Part shown: piece by piece, positions 45,501-57,100 of the stretch | Layout: each line of letters starts with the position of its first letter | How positions within the stretch are numbered: the first letter of the stretch is position 1 | Made by a program: the position numbers and the translations under genes | Source: Cheiracanthium punctorium | Lineage: Eukaryota > Arthropoda > Arachnida > Araneae > Cheiracanthiidae | Reading direction: 5' to 3' | DNA: 64,000 nucleotides | NCBI GenBank assembly: GCA_038373885.1 | Contig: JAWZYV010000772.1 | Span: 124,001 to 188,000, forward strand | Notes under the pieces: model-generated | Database searches by the model: none | The model's input: the letters and a program-made list of their open reading frames with translations, nothing else | What the model was told of the DNA's origin: nothing

Positions 45501-48500
45501 ATAAATCTAGTGTGTGCTAATTTTGAGTGTAAAACAGTGTTTCTCAGACTATAACAGGAAATTGAAAAAAAAAAGAGCGAATCAATCAAAAATGCATATG
45601 AGGTTCAAACTAATTTATTTTGGAAGTCCGCTTAAATGATAGAGAGGAAAATAATGAAGTTCTGTAAGATGAATAAACCGAATACCTAAACAACTATTTG
45701 TTTTTTCAAAGTATAGCTAGTTTTAAAAATGAATTGTTTAATTATTGAATATTGATTGGATCGAACTCATACTTCTCCATTTTCGAATTAATGATTTAAA
45801 TTACCAATGAATGGCATTTGGTAATTTTTTTGAATTATTCATTAAAAATTGTAAGTAAAAGTGTTGTAAAATTTTTAAAATATGGAAAGAGGTAAAACGC
45901 AGAAAGCAGAATAAATACTGCATATTAGTACTTATAAAGACTACAGAGTTATTAATCATTTTTTCTGGAAGTATAAACAATAAAATGATAAGCAATCAAT
46001 ACAGTAACTACAGTTATGGAACTGCGATAGTTGTATAGTGGCAGGCAGTTGGATTTAATTTGTCTTGGTATGGTTTTAGCACACAGACCTCTCCCTACAT
46101 GCCAAATCAGAAAATTAATTCAAATGAGAACAGGGAAAACTCTAACAAAATTGTCAGAACAAAGTGAAATTTAATTTTACATCCGATTAGTTTTTTTTTT
46201 TTTTGTAATTAAACTTACGAAAACTATTATGCTAATCAAATAAAAGAAGCAATAAATTTGGTCAAAAATCAAATGAAGTTCTCCTTTTGATTAATTACTT
46301 TTTATATGATACTTTTATCCAAAATGTTATATTTCCTAAAATACGTAATTTTTTATATATTATACATGAAAATCATGAATATAGTTTATAGTATTATGGA
46401 AGTTTCATATATGAAAATCATGAATATCACAGTTTATGGTATTATGGTAAAGTTAATCCATGAAATTGGTTTTCCCTGCATACTGCTTACTTTTTAATGT
46501 AAGCAATTTACTTTAACAAGAAATTTCAAAAACATGATTATAACATCAATGCTTCTGAGTGTTTTTTAACAAGTAGATGTATGCTTGAGTTAAATAATAT
46601 ATATTTTTTTTTAACTTTAATAAATATTACTAAAAGCTTTTATTGTTTTGCAAATTTCCATAACGACAAATTGAATTTCTTTATGTGTCTAGAAAATATT
46701 AATAATTAATTTCATAACCTTTTACACATCCCTTCACTCTGCATTCTAAAATTGTAACATTTTAATTTTCAGATGTTTTCACTTTCACAGCTTAAGAGAA
46801 TTCACTTCCACAATTTTGACGTACCTTTTATTCCATAGTTAATTCTTTGCTTAATATTTACATTAATTAAAAATTCCCCATAGTTGAAAAAAAGAAATAT
46901 AATAATTTCTTAATCTTACATTTCACTCATAACGCTTTGACAATACTGACTTTTTTTCTTATGGTGTTAAGTTAAAAAAAAAAATCTCGGAGCAATTAAA
47001 AGATTTTTTACGGGGAACTGATTTTGACCCAATTTTTTTTTTCATGCTTGTAATCTCAATCAGACTTAATCTCCGCACAAAAAACTATTTATTCAAGAAA
47101 AAACATCCATTTTTGTATGTGTATTTTTCTCACTTTTTAAGACGTAACCACCCTCAGATTAAATGGCACTGCCTGTGACAACGCAAATGATACATTTTTT
47201 TTCTTTAATGAATAATCCTTCGTAAAACAAAACATATTTTAATTTTGTTCTTTTTAATGCAATGTATTTGCGTTAATAAACATTTTAAAACGTTAAAAAA
47301 ATGTACTTAGAAAAGCGTCTAAAAAAACAAACATAATCTTTTTTCTTCATTTGCTGTTTCTAATGGAGTACTTTTTAACTTAATTAAAAAAAACTAGAAT
47401 TTTTGCAAGAATTTTTTTTTCTCCGAACTAATGTGAGAGTAGGGAATAAAGGTATTTAAAATTTTTCTTTTACAAAAAATAAAAATTGTTTGAATAAAAA
47501 ATATATAGATAAATTTTCCTGAAACTATACTTACATCAGATGTCAACTACACAATAAACGCTTTAGACTAATTGCAAAAATGTGTCTTCCTTTATTTATA
47601 AAAATCGATTTTTCTAGAAGTTCTAGATTCCACTTCTTAACTGTTTTAACCCAGAATAAATTTGTATGCTAAAATTTAATCTAAGAGTAAAATTTCTATA
47701 GAAATTCAGGGTGTTCGCAGTATAAGTTTCTTTATTCAGTGCAGTATACATAGAAAACTATACTTGTCAGAATGTACATAATTTCCAGGAAATCTTAATG
47801 AGACCACGTTAGAAGGATATGCTTGGGGGGGAAATCAGTTCAAAAAATCACTAACAGGTGGCGTTTCACAACGTTTTAGTGCGAATAAAACAGAAAAATA
47901 AACATTATCAATCGAAAGGAATATGAAGAGGTTGTGAAGAAGATGGCTTATACTTCTGCTCTCTGGGAGAATTTACATATCAGTAACTATAATATTAATT
48001 AAATTAAATGGGCGAGATGAGTTTTGTGGTGCGAAATATATTATTTTGTGTGCAATTGTCTTTCTTATTAATAATTTTTACGAACCAAACCTTGATGAGA
48101 AGTATGAATTCTACATGTTAGAAAAAAACTGAGAATTGATTAAAAGCCAATCTATCAATATATTTTTGATACGTTTTACAACTCTCAGGCATGTCAGATG
48201 ATGGCCACAATGCCAGCAAAAACTCATCATGCATTTACACTTTTCAAAAACACTCAAATGCATCAATGTATAGTATATAATTTTTATTTCTAGTTAAAGC
48301 AAATTGTTTCCATTTTCAAAAAGTATTATGCTGTTAAAACCAACTTTCTAGATTTTTCTCAGTTGCTGGTGAGTCTTGGAACAAATAATGATAATTTTCA
48401 AATGGGCTTCTTCAAATTTCAAAGATATATATAAAATGACTACTGTTATTTTAAATTTCATATTGCTGTTTGATTCATATGTTAAAGTTTTGGAGGTCGG

Positions 48501-49064
48501 TTAGGATTTATAATAAACGCGTACCAGATGGAATTATGCATTCTTTTTCTGGTGGCATATTTCTTATGGCCATATATGAACTAAAGTACGTATAAATTAG
48601 AAACATGATTGTTCAATGATCAATGAGCACTTCAAGCAAATTCAGGAGACCAGCATGATGCTTCCAAACTTTTTACTTCATCTTTTAAAAGAACAAAGAG
48701 ATATGTGCATCATTTTTACATCCGGCATGCTTTACACATCTTTAATACTTATTATCTCTACAGTGCTATTAGTTTTTTGTATACGCGTATTGTCTACGGA
48801 GAATTACTTTCAAAACACTATGAATAAAGGTTAAGTCAGTATTTTTAAAACCATTGCTTAAAGGGTGCAAGATAGCAGCGGAGTAGGGATTTATCAAAAG
48901 CCGAGACAAAGTAGGCCGTTTTAGTGATTTATTTCTATGCTATACCGAAAAATAAGTCCTCAAAACTTAATCAAAGCTTCGCGATATCCTGTATATTTGG
49001 CGAGAAATTTCCAATCCCTACAGCTATTCAATGAGAATATTAATCAGTGTCTATAAATGTAAAC
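45501..49064. other. AT-rich desert
   Basis: No gene. A 45-bp direct repeat (ATGAAAATCATGAAT at 46366 and 46411) keeps a 63-codon frame open, and there are T14 and T8-9 tracts. A 72-codon frame at 48616 has no motif. Confidence 0.6.
46366..46445 (+). repeat. 45-bp direct repeat
   Basis: ATGAAAATCATGAATAT ... TTTATRGTATTATGG occurs twice, 45 bp (15 codons) apart, within a short AT-rich open frame that encodes MKIMNI twice. Most likely a small slippage duplication. Confidence 0.8.
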
Positions 49065-49066
49065 TA

Positions 49067-50414
49067 AAGTCAGGTGGGGGATAAAATGACCATAAAATTA
49101 GCTATTTTCAAGCTTCTTATCTAAAGTGATACAACATAGTATTTAAGCTTTTTTGACAAGTATTTTATTGGACTATTTGAGAGTTGTTATGAGTTATTGT
49201 TTATTTCTTTTATGAACATTAAAACTGTTATCATTACTTTTTTCGGCTTGTTATTATGATCATTTTATCCCATACTATAGAGTAAAATGATCATAGATGA
49301 AAAAAATGATGAAAAAATTATAAACTGTGTAATTTTTTTAAAAATTATGTTGCATGAATATGATCAACTAGAAAATCGATAACAGCAATTTATCAAATAA
49401 TTTTTTTAGATGTATTTTTAATTTGGCTATGAAAAATTAAAAGTAGTCCTGTACTATCAAACTTTGTGTCATCCTATATTTGATTTATATGTTCAGCTTG
49501 CACTTCATTAAAATCACTCCTGCAAGTGTATATTTATTTCCCAGTTAAGATTTCGCAATGTTTTTAATTGTAAATATCTACTTTTCTGCTGCATAATCTG
49601 TCCAACAAGTTTTAATGGACTTTTTACCACAGTCCTTAACAGCCAGCATATATCTTGCCCGGGTGCAGTGTTTCGGTCATGCCACTTTGAGCTCTTCTTC
49701 CTACTATTTTTGTATTCGAGAATTTTCTTCACAAAATTTTAAGACTATCATGCTTTCTTTCTTTATTTCATGGATTTCATGCTCTTCTTTAAGACGTGCA
49801 ACAAAAATACCCTCTGTTAGCATCTATTTATAAATCAATGAGTCCAATATCCTAAATTTTGGGTTATTTTCTGATTTTGGGGTAAAAATTAAAAAAAAAT
49901 AGCGAGATTTGTATATTTATTAAGCTATTATTATTTAATATCTTATCAAATCTACTATTTCAGTTGTATATGTATATATATATCTAAAATCGTAAACATG
50001 TACTTAAAATACAAGCCTAGTACTATGATCATTTAACCCCAAATTATTCAAACTACTCTAAGATGAAAAATAAAATGAATACAGCCTAACTTTATGCAGA
50101 AATATATTCCTTAAGAATGATAGCAGCATTTTCATCATCAAAATTTCTAGAGCTTTGAATCTCAAAAATGCTACAGCAAAGTAAATTTTAGTGATTCATA
50201 GAGTCAAACATGAAACTCTGAGTATTGCCATGCCGTACTAAAAGAGAGTTACTTAAAATAAATTAGTTTAAAGATACTGCTTTTGCTGGTAATTAACTAA
50301 AAAACTGAAAGAAAAATCAACATGCCAATAAACTAATGCATTTCACTATTGTTGTCTGTTTTCTATAGACTTTTCATTTTACTCCGCTTGTTCATTTTAC
50401 CCCATCTAACCCTG
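49067..50414. mobile_element. 1.35-kb DNA element with GGGTAAAATGA-type ends
   Basis: The left end AAGTCAGGTGGGGGATAAAATGA and the inverted right end CAGGGTTAGATGGGGTAAAATGA align with small gaps. TA lies outside each (49065-49066 and 50415-50416). Related words (GATCATTTTATCCC at 49258, TAAAATGATCAT at 49283, GATCATTTAACCCC at 50027) recur inside. Its class is not certain; the TA target and CAGGG ends suggest a pogo/Tigger-type element. Broken minus-strand frames inside may be transposase C-terminal remnants (see next entry). Confidence 0.65.
49514..49850 (-). pseudogene. Possible pogo-like transposase C-terminal remnant
   Basis: Across two minus-strand frames one reads a charged segment RLKEEHEIHEIKKESM, then ARYMLAVKDCGKKSIK and, after a frameshift, KLVGQIMQQKSRYLQ. 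The pattern of a charged linker followed by a GKK-x-VGQI module resembles the C-terminal tail of some pogo-type transposases. There are no catalytic motifs, and the match is from memory of the pattern only. The 72-codon open frame (49514-49732) covers only the last part. Confidence 0.3.
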
Positions 50415-50416
50415 TA

Positions 50417-51100
50417 TTTAGAATATACCTGACGAAGATTTTATCAAAATCTTAGAAGACAATTTTAATATAGATTTCAGTTCCAAAGAAGTGTTTTATG
50501 GAACATGAACGACAAATAGGGTTGACACATGGATTAAGGTACACATTCTAACGTAATGGAACAAGGTATACAAATAGGGATTATGATACCCATTAAATAT
50601 TAACGCACTTTATATTATACGCACTTCAGTGTGTATTTAAAATATGAGACTGTTTCAGATTTTTTCCTTATATTATTGTTTTACTGTACATACAACAATT
50701 CCATTATTTAAAACATGTACCATAATTCCCTTATTATAAATAGAAGTTACCTCACTTTTTTAATAAAATAGCCACGAATGCCGTACACAGTTTTTTCTGG
50801 AAATAACGCACATCAATAAATATTAATAACATGTTTTATTTCCATAGCAAAATATATTTACAGAAGCTATAGCGTAGATAAAAAGACAAACCGAAGCCAT
50901 AAACTGTTTTCAACAGTGTTGAAGTGCATCTTAAAAAATGCATAATTCATTATCTTTTTTTTATAAATAAATTTGTGTTTGTTTTCCCTTTTGAAACGAA
51001 GTTCAGAATTAAAACAAAGAAAATTTTTCTCTTTTCCTTCAATGACTGCAATTAGAAATGCTCCCAAACATTTGAATTATGTGCCTCATTTAAACTCCTG
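50417..51100. other. AT-rich, no gene seen
   Basis: Nothing recognisable. Confidence 0.6.
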
Positions 51101-51900
51101 AATCCCTTTTTCTTAAAAAAAAAGAAAGAAGAAAAGTGAAAAGAAAAGTTGACTTTACCCCAAAACGATCACACTAAAACCCATTACTTATAAAAATTGC
51201 CCACAAAAACAACAGCCCTAAATCTTCTTTCCTTTACACACTCACTGCTTCCAAAAACACAATCGACAAAATAATTGAAATACGTAGCTCTTTTTTCTTT
51301 AACTTCTCTCCAAAACGATTAAAAAGAGAAAAAAAAAATAAAAACCATGGAGCTGCTTCCAAGACTAGACTGCCAAGCGACGCGTGAAATACAGTCATCT
51401 CGCTGAAATGGACTCCACTTTTCTGCATTTGTTTCCACAATTACCGCTGTCAGATCGGGAGATTTACTCGATTTCAATTAACGCCCGAAAGCTATAAAAT
51501 AACATTTATCTGAATTAATGGCACCCGGACCCGCAGCCCGCCTAATCAAGAAAAACACGCAGGTCCCATTAAATATTCAAGAACTCGCAAATATAAGTAG
51601 TTTTCTCTCTCTCCGCTTTTTGTAATTTTTTTTTAATTTATTTATTATTTCTTTCGTCCGTTTTCCATTGTATTTCTTCGGATGCTCTGACATTGTTCGG
51701 GGCTCTGTACAAATGAGGTTCTGCGTATATTTTGTGTCAGAAGAAAAGGGATTGTGGGGAAATAGATGAGAGGGGAGGTGTGAAGTGTGAAATGGATGCC
51801 TCAAATAGAGGTTTGCGTTTGTTATAGCAGCGAGATACTTTTTTAATAGCTTCATATTTGAAGGGAAACTAAAATATATTTATTGTCTGGGGGGGGAAAA
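51101..51900. other. GC-richer island
   Basis: Non-simple sequence including GCCAAGCGACGCGTGAAATAC, CTGTCAGATCGGGAG and GGCACCCGGACCCGCAGCCC (about 51370-51540), with TAAT-containing words between. No open frame with a domain is seen. Candidate conserved regulatory element, one of the stronger ones by texture. Confidence 0.4.
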
Positions 51901-52732
51901 GGGATTTTTTTTCTGTCTAGGAATAAATGGCTCCATAAACTTAATTTTCAGAGTATTCTAAATACTTCTAATGACTTTAAAACATTGATTTTCTCTGAAA
52001 TACAGCCGAACCTTGTAAATATAAAGTTGATGATGTGAGGGGTTTTTTCCGTCTTTATATAGGAATTTGCTTTAATCGACAAAATAGCAAAATGTATTTA
52101 GGGCGGTATAAAAAAATTAACCAGTAAATGTAAATATTTCTTTTGTATTTCTATACTTATATGTGGATTTTTTTTAATCTTAAGTAAGCACACATTTTAC
52201 GATAAACGTGATATTTTTCAAATAATTTCCAATGAATGTTGCAAATAAGATTAAAACAAAATTCCTCATTATTCAAGTGTAATTTCTTTTAAATATTTTC
52301 TCGCTTGTTATTATAAAATAGCTAGCTTTGTAGCACTGTAACCGAGGTAAACTATAGTTTCACTAAAAGATAAACAAATAATAAATGAAATAAAAATAAA
52401 AATAAAATTACAATGCGTACCTAAAGGTATAATGCAATACAGTTTCCCGACTAAAAGGGTTAGCTATTTATATTCATACACAAATGGATCAAATATTTTT
52501 AATTATATGTTAAAAGTGCGACTTTACGGACATTAAAATTCATAAATTTGTAGAAATGAGCTTCCATCAAATAGAATCAGTAAACTATTTGCAGGTTAGA
52601 AATTTCTTAAATGTTCAATGTCGTTCTACAGAACAAAAAGAAACAATTACCATTTTAAAAAATTAAATGCAGCTGAAATCAAACTATAGACTGATATATT
52701 TAAAAATTTATTTTGTAATGCTTGTTGAATGC
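51901..52732. other. AT-rich, no gene seen
   Basis: Simple AT-rich sequence; an AAAT/AAATA microsatellite-like stretch at about 52380-52408. Confidence 0.6.
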
Positions 52733-52895
52733 CGTCCACGAGCTGTAGTGAGAGCCAAGTTATGAGAACCATTCTGTCATAACTTGGGTCCGGATTTGAT
52801 TCCAGTCTTGCGCTTGAGTGTTACCTTATCCGTCTCTATAAAATGGGACATCATTCGGGCGTTCTGCAGTGGTCTAATCTCTAAACTCCGTTTCC
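52733..52895 (+). repeat. tRNA-derived SINE, family A, copy 2
   Basis: Plus-strand head GCCGTCCACGAGCTGTAGTG, then GAACCATTCTGTCA, a B-box-like GGATTTGATTCC (about 52792-52803), GTTACCTTATCCGTC, and TTCGGGCG with a following CTAATC. All these blocks have counterparts in the same order in copies 1 and 3. About 40 bp of the body (the CCCACTGGGTGTCC block) is deleted relative to copy 1. Confidence 0.7.
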
Positions 52896-53670
52896 TTGGA
52901 AAGTGGAGCAACACCGGTGTTTGGGAGGTTGAACTCCTCTCTCGGCTGGACTGCAGTGTGACTATTTACGCTAATGGGAGCTGGTGCACTTAAAATCTGT
53001 CGCGGTTCAAATGTCCTCCATGTTTAAACAATACCTCTGGGGGTACCGATTTCAGGTGGTGGTTGGTCCCTCATCTGGATGGTTCAAAATTAGGAACGAA
53101 CAGGCTAAAGTCCAAACCCACGGAGGCAATAGCACCTATTTCCATGGAGAGTGCAATCGTAAATCCATGGACACGAGAACAACAACAAAATCATCATTCG
53201 GGCCTTAGTAGATGTGAATATTTGATGCGCAAAAGCCTGACTTTAGAGGGAAAAAACATTAATAATGTAACCTTAAAATAATCGTACACTACATCCATGG
53301 ATGCACACAGAAAGTTAACGGCAGGATTTTCTCTTGGAAGAGATCCGGTCCATATAAGTAGACTCTGTGTAACACTAACCACTTGAAATAATAGCAAAGT
53401 ATGAAGACTTTTTTCGAGACTATCTCCTGATAAAGACATTTTTCTATTTTATTGTGTTCTTGCTTTAATTCTCCTTAATCGGGCGTATTCAGATAAAGCA
53501 TCCCTTATTTTTTGAACATTAGAGCTTAAAAAACTTCGGAACTAAAATACTTAAATCGGTAGGATATTTTATAGTTTTCCGAACCGAAAATCAAAAAACA
53601 CTTTCTTCTCTCTTTCTTTTGTAGAATCTGTTTCATTCTTTTTATATCAAAAAACAGGTCAAAAGATTTA
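52896..53670. other. Non-coding, GC-balanced then AT-rich
   Basis: The stretch 52896-53230 is GC-balanced, with overlapping 69-74 codon frames but no motif. It may be part of a larger composite repeat that includes the SINE. The rest is AT-rich. Confidence 0.45.
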
Positions 53671-53672
53671 TA

Positions 53673-53846
53673 CGGCGAAACCTCCGTAAGTTGGACACCT
53701 GCGGTTCCCTCAAAAGGTGTCCAACTTTGAGGAGTGTCCAACTTACAGGTATATTTCTATATTATGGACACATCCCGTTCCAAAAAAAGGTCTAACTTAG
53801 GGAAGTGTCCATGTTATGGGGGTGTCCAACTCGGGGGATTCCACAG
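53673..53846. mobile_element. 174-bp pogo/Tigger-like MITE
   Basis: TA (53671-53672), then CGGCGAAACCTCCGTAAGTT at the left. The right end, inverted, reads CTGTGGAATCCCCCGAGTTG and is followed by TA (53847-53848). The interior is made of alternating AAGTTGGACAC and GTGTCCAACTT words (53688, 53722, 53742), so the element can fold on itself. CAGTGGAACCTC-type ends with TA duplication are typical of pogo/Tigger elements. It shares words and a central CCCGTTCC with the copy at 21901. Confidence 0.82.
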
Positions 53847-53848
53847 TA

Positions 53849-54042
53849 TATGTTTGTTTCAAGGTTTAGATATTGTTATCATTCATTTTATAGAGAGAGT
53901 CCACCAGCTTCAAAGCACTTCGGAATGAAAACATGAGAGTAATGGTGTAGTTGGATTTCATGCTTTTTTAAAGAGACTCATTTTCCAAGTTAATCATTCT
54001 CGTACCCCTTTCTTTATTTTGGTAATTATAAATTATTTTATT
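53849..54042. other. Non-coding spacer
   Basis: Short AT-rich spacer between two mobile elements. Confidence 0.6.
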
Positions 54043-54280
54043 ATTACTTCCTTGTACGTAGTATAAGGAAGTAATGTGATCCCGAAAAATTTTGGAGGCC
54101 AAATTTCGACAAAAAAACCGATTTTGACTACCTCTAAATTTAATTTTAAGAATTTTTTCGATGCATCTCATCGTAGGCTAGCATGCACGATCATATTAAC
54201 GCGTCTGCAACTCATTTTGACCAGCGGCGAGTCTACTGTGGTCAGTTTTTCCATGCCGTCTGTACGTACGTATGTATGTA

Positions 54281-54800
54281 ACTCGCATATCTCAAAAACT
54301 ATTGGTCGTAGAATGTTGAGATTTGATATTTAGGATTGTTCTATGATCTAGTTGTGCACCTCCCCTTTTGGTCGCAATCGAATGTATAGTTTATGTACAG
54401 GACCGCCCAAAAGATTCGAAATACATTACGCTCTATGGGCCGAAATTCATTAAACTCGCCTAACTCAAAAACTATTAGGCGTAGAATGTCGAAACTTCAT
54501 ATTTTGGATAGTTGTAACATCTAGTTGTGTACCTCCCCTATTGGCTCCGTTCGACTGGATAGTTTATCTACAGGACCGCCCAAAACATTCGAAATACATT
54601 ACGCTCAATGGGCCGAAATTCATTAAACTCGCATATCTCAAAAACTATTAGGCGTAGAATGTTGAAACTTTATATTTAGGATTGTTGTAACATCTAGTTG
54701 TGCACCTCCCCTTTCGGTTCCATTCGACTGGATAGTTTATCTACAGAACCGCCTAAAAGATTCGAAATACATTACGCTCTATGGGCCGACATTCATCAAA
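54281..54800 (+). repeat. 173-bp tandem array, three units
   Basis: ACTCGCATATCTCAAAAACT starts at 54281 and recurs, slightly altered, at 54454 and 54627. The spacing is exactly 173 bp both times. Each unit contains GTTGTGCACCTCCCC-like and ACAGGACCGCCCAAAA-like words, then CATTACGCTC. A fourth, diverged partial unit appears at about 55100-55250. Satellite-like expansion inside the transposon. Confidence 0.92.
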
Positions 54801-55289
54801 GCGTTTTTTAGAGGTTTGGGCTATTTCAAACGACTCAGGAGTGATATATGCTGTAAAGAGTTAGAAAATGAATTTATCCATTAAAAAAAGTGTCTTTATC
54901 ATTTACAGTTCTGCTACAGGAACACTCAAAAGATTTCAATACATTACGGTCAATGGCAATTTTAGGGGCATTCATCCATTTCAAGCACAATACCGTCCTA
55001 CAACATAAGTTAGGTAATGGTCGGACCACGGTCACGTGCCTCCCTCAAGAACTATGCCAAAAGTCACCAAGCTTGGCGACTTTTGGTGTACGTGTGTGCA
55101 TATTTAACTCTCAAATCTCAAAAACTATTATGAAATTTCATATGTAAGATTGTTGTAACATCTAGTTGTGCATCTCGATTTTTGGTTCCAATCTACTGGA
55201 GTTTCTTTACAGGACCACCAAAAAGAATTTCAATACTTTAATGTCTATGGACATCTTCAATATAATACAATTGTAGTCAGTCATTGTTT

Positions 55290-55545
55290 GGTATATGCCC
55301 AAAATCTCGCCGTCTGTCCTCGACCTTGGCGAGTTTTTCCGAAATGTCGCCAAATTTGGCGATAGTCAGTCATTTGGTCCATGCCCAAAGTATCGCCATT
55401 TGTCACCGTTCTTGGCGAGTTTTGGCGAAATATCGCCAAATTTGGCGATAATCTGTCATTGTTGGTCCATGCTTAAAATCTCGCCAAATGTCGTCGACAT
55501 TGACGAGTTTCGCCGAAATATCGCCAAATTTGGCGCCAAAAATTA
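55290..55545 (+). repeat. ~87-bp tandem array, three units
   Basis: The palindromic core TCGCCAAATTTGGCG occurs at 55347, 55433 and 55521, 86 and 88 bp apart. Each is preceded by a CTTGGCGAGTTTT-like word. Single further cores lie near 55076 and 55800. The core is itself a perfect palindrome (CGCCAAATTTGGCG). Confidence 0.9.
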
Positions 55546-55990
55546 TTTCGTATTTTGTATAACTCTAAAACTTTAACCCGTACAATTTTGAACTTTTGTA
55601 TTTAGAACAATATTATAATATCTAACTGTTTTCAATATCTTTTTTGACAGCAATCGACTGGAATTTATTTACAGGGTGAGCCAAATGACTTTAAATACAT
55701 TAAGGTGTATGGATGCATTCAATTCATTGAAAGTCAGTGGTCAATGACTACTTTGGCTATCCCCAAAATCTCGCAAACTATCTCAAGTTTGTCGGCTTTT
55801 GGTGAAATATCGCCAAATAAAGTGTCAGAAGGAAATCTTTCAAATTGAACTCAGCTTGGCGATATCGAAATATTTGGCTAGAATTCGCTATACCTTACTA
55901 TTATTGATATTTTATCTCTTTCAAACAAATAAGTTTAGAGGAAGTGCGTAAAAAAACATTTTTGAATTAATAGACGTGCAAGGAAGTCAT

Positions 55991-56204
55991 GTGTTGGACA
56001 CATCAGATTTTTTAAAAAGCATGCATTGGCTCCTTGCAATGAATGCACTATAATTCTAAAAAAAATAAAGTGATTGAAAAAAAAATTTTTTTTTTCGGTA
56101 TCTAAAGAATAGTATATGATGTTTTTGATATAGCCGTATGATAATTACAGCAAATCTTTCTCTTTTTTTATCCAAAATACTTTTTTTCCTATGGGCGGGT
56201 ACTT
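55991..56204. other. Non-coding spacer
   Basis: AT-rich spacer with A/T runs (about 56059-56093). Confidence 0.6.
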
Positions 56205-56393
56205 GCTCATCAAGCATTTTGAAGTTACTAATGCCTGAAATACTGGTCATTTTTTTATGGGAGTACCCAGTGGGCGTCCAGCATTACCCGTATAAAGGGA
56301 CGGACAAGTTAACATCCATTCCCAAACCAGGATTCGAACCCGGACCCAACGCGTGATAAAATGCTTCTCAAGCCACTATACCACCTGTGCGGC
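56205..56393 (-). repeat. tRNA-derived SINE, family A, copy 3 (best preserved)
   Basis: On the minus strand the head reads GCCGCACAGGTGGTATAGTG, with a perfect pol III A box TGGTATAGTGG at 56373-56383. Next come CATTTTATCACGCG and a perfect B box GGTTCGAATCC at 56330-56340. The body has GGATGTTAACTTGTCCGTCC and GCCCACTGGGTACTCCC. The two boxes are spaced as in a tRNA gene, but the acceptor arm does not pair, so this is a SINE head rather than a tRNA gene. It aligns along its length with copy 1 and copy 2. Confidence 0.85.
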
Positions 56394-57100
56394 TCTCCAA
56401 AATGCTTCTTTAAAAAATTAAAAAGTAAGGCAAAGTAATCCACTTTTTAAAATAGTCTACAACTAATTTGTGACATTCAATAATGACTCAATCACAGTCA
56501 TCCGAAGATCTTTTTTCAGGCATTTTAGCAACACATCTATCGTAGAGAAAAGTGTCTTATATGCCAAATATGTATGTACTTTGAATGACTTCGTGTATGG
56601 TATAGTGCAACGTGCAACAATAGTGCTTTATTTTAGGTGACAGTATCTTTGAACTTCCATACATATCCTTTCTTTCCCTAAATGAAGAAAGCAAGTATGT
56701 TAATGCAATGGAGGAAAAAAAGAATCGTGAGGAGTGTGTAAGAGGGGGAGGGGTTAAAAGATTCTCCCAAAAGGCTGAAAATAATTCATAAAAACAAAGA
56801 ATCCCAAAGAAAGCTGAAAATAATGCACAAAAACTCACCTACTACGAAACAAAGAAAGCTTAAAATCATAGATTGTTGCTATGTCAATTCTCTTCACCAC
56901 GAAGACATTATAATGAAAAACTGCTAAGACATGAAGAAAACGTATTAAAAGCAAGGTTTGGGTACAAAAAAAATGCGGTTGGGGGGGGGGGGGAGACTTG
57001 ATCGGTGAAACAAAGCAAAATGAAAATTAATGGAAGCTTCGTACTTAATGTAATATTCCCTTGTCGAATCGAACAGCGGTGGAAGATGTGTACAACTTTG
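56394..57100. other. AT-rich, no gene seen
   Basis: Contains a duplicated GCTGAAAATAATNCA...AAAAACA stretch (56775-56835) and a G13 run at about 56981-56993. A 93-codon minus frame has no motif. Confidence 0.55.

Larger units (their letters stand above)
54043..55990 (+). mobile_element. ACTTCCTTGTACG element, full-length copy with internal arrays
   Basis: The left terminus ATTACTTCCTTGTACG (54043-54058) and the inverted right terminus ATGACTTCCTTGCACG (from 55990 back to 55975) match at 14 of 16 bases. This makes a 1948-bp element with short inverted ends. A second palindromic arm at the left (TATAAGGAAGTAATGTG) mirrors the right-end context (CAAGGAAGTCATGTG). The interior has no coding capacity. 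It holds TACGTACGTATGTATG, three 173-bp tandem units with CTCAAAAACTATTAGGCG, and three ~87-bp units with TCGCCAAATTTGGCG. No target-site duplication is clear. The class is unknown; a non-autonomous DNA transposon is the simplest reading. Confidence 0.72.

Noticed and set aside
54281..55545. CRISPR-like regular repeats
   Set aside because: Units are 173 and 87 bp with no short repeat/unique spacer alternation, in eukaryotic DNA.
56320..56393. tRNA gene on the minus strand
   Set aside because: A and B boxes are perfect but the acceptor stem does not pair and the sequence recurs with a non-tRNA body; a SINE head.
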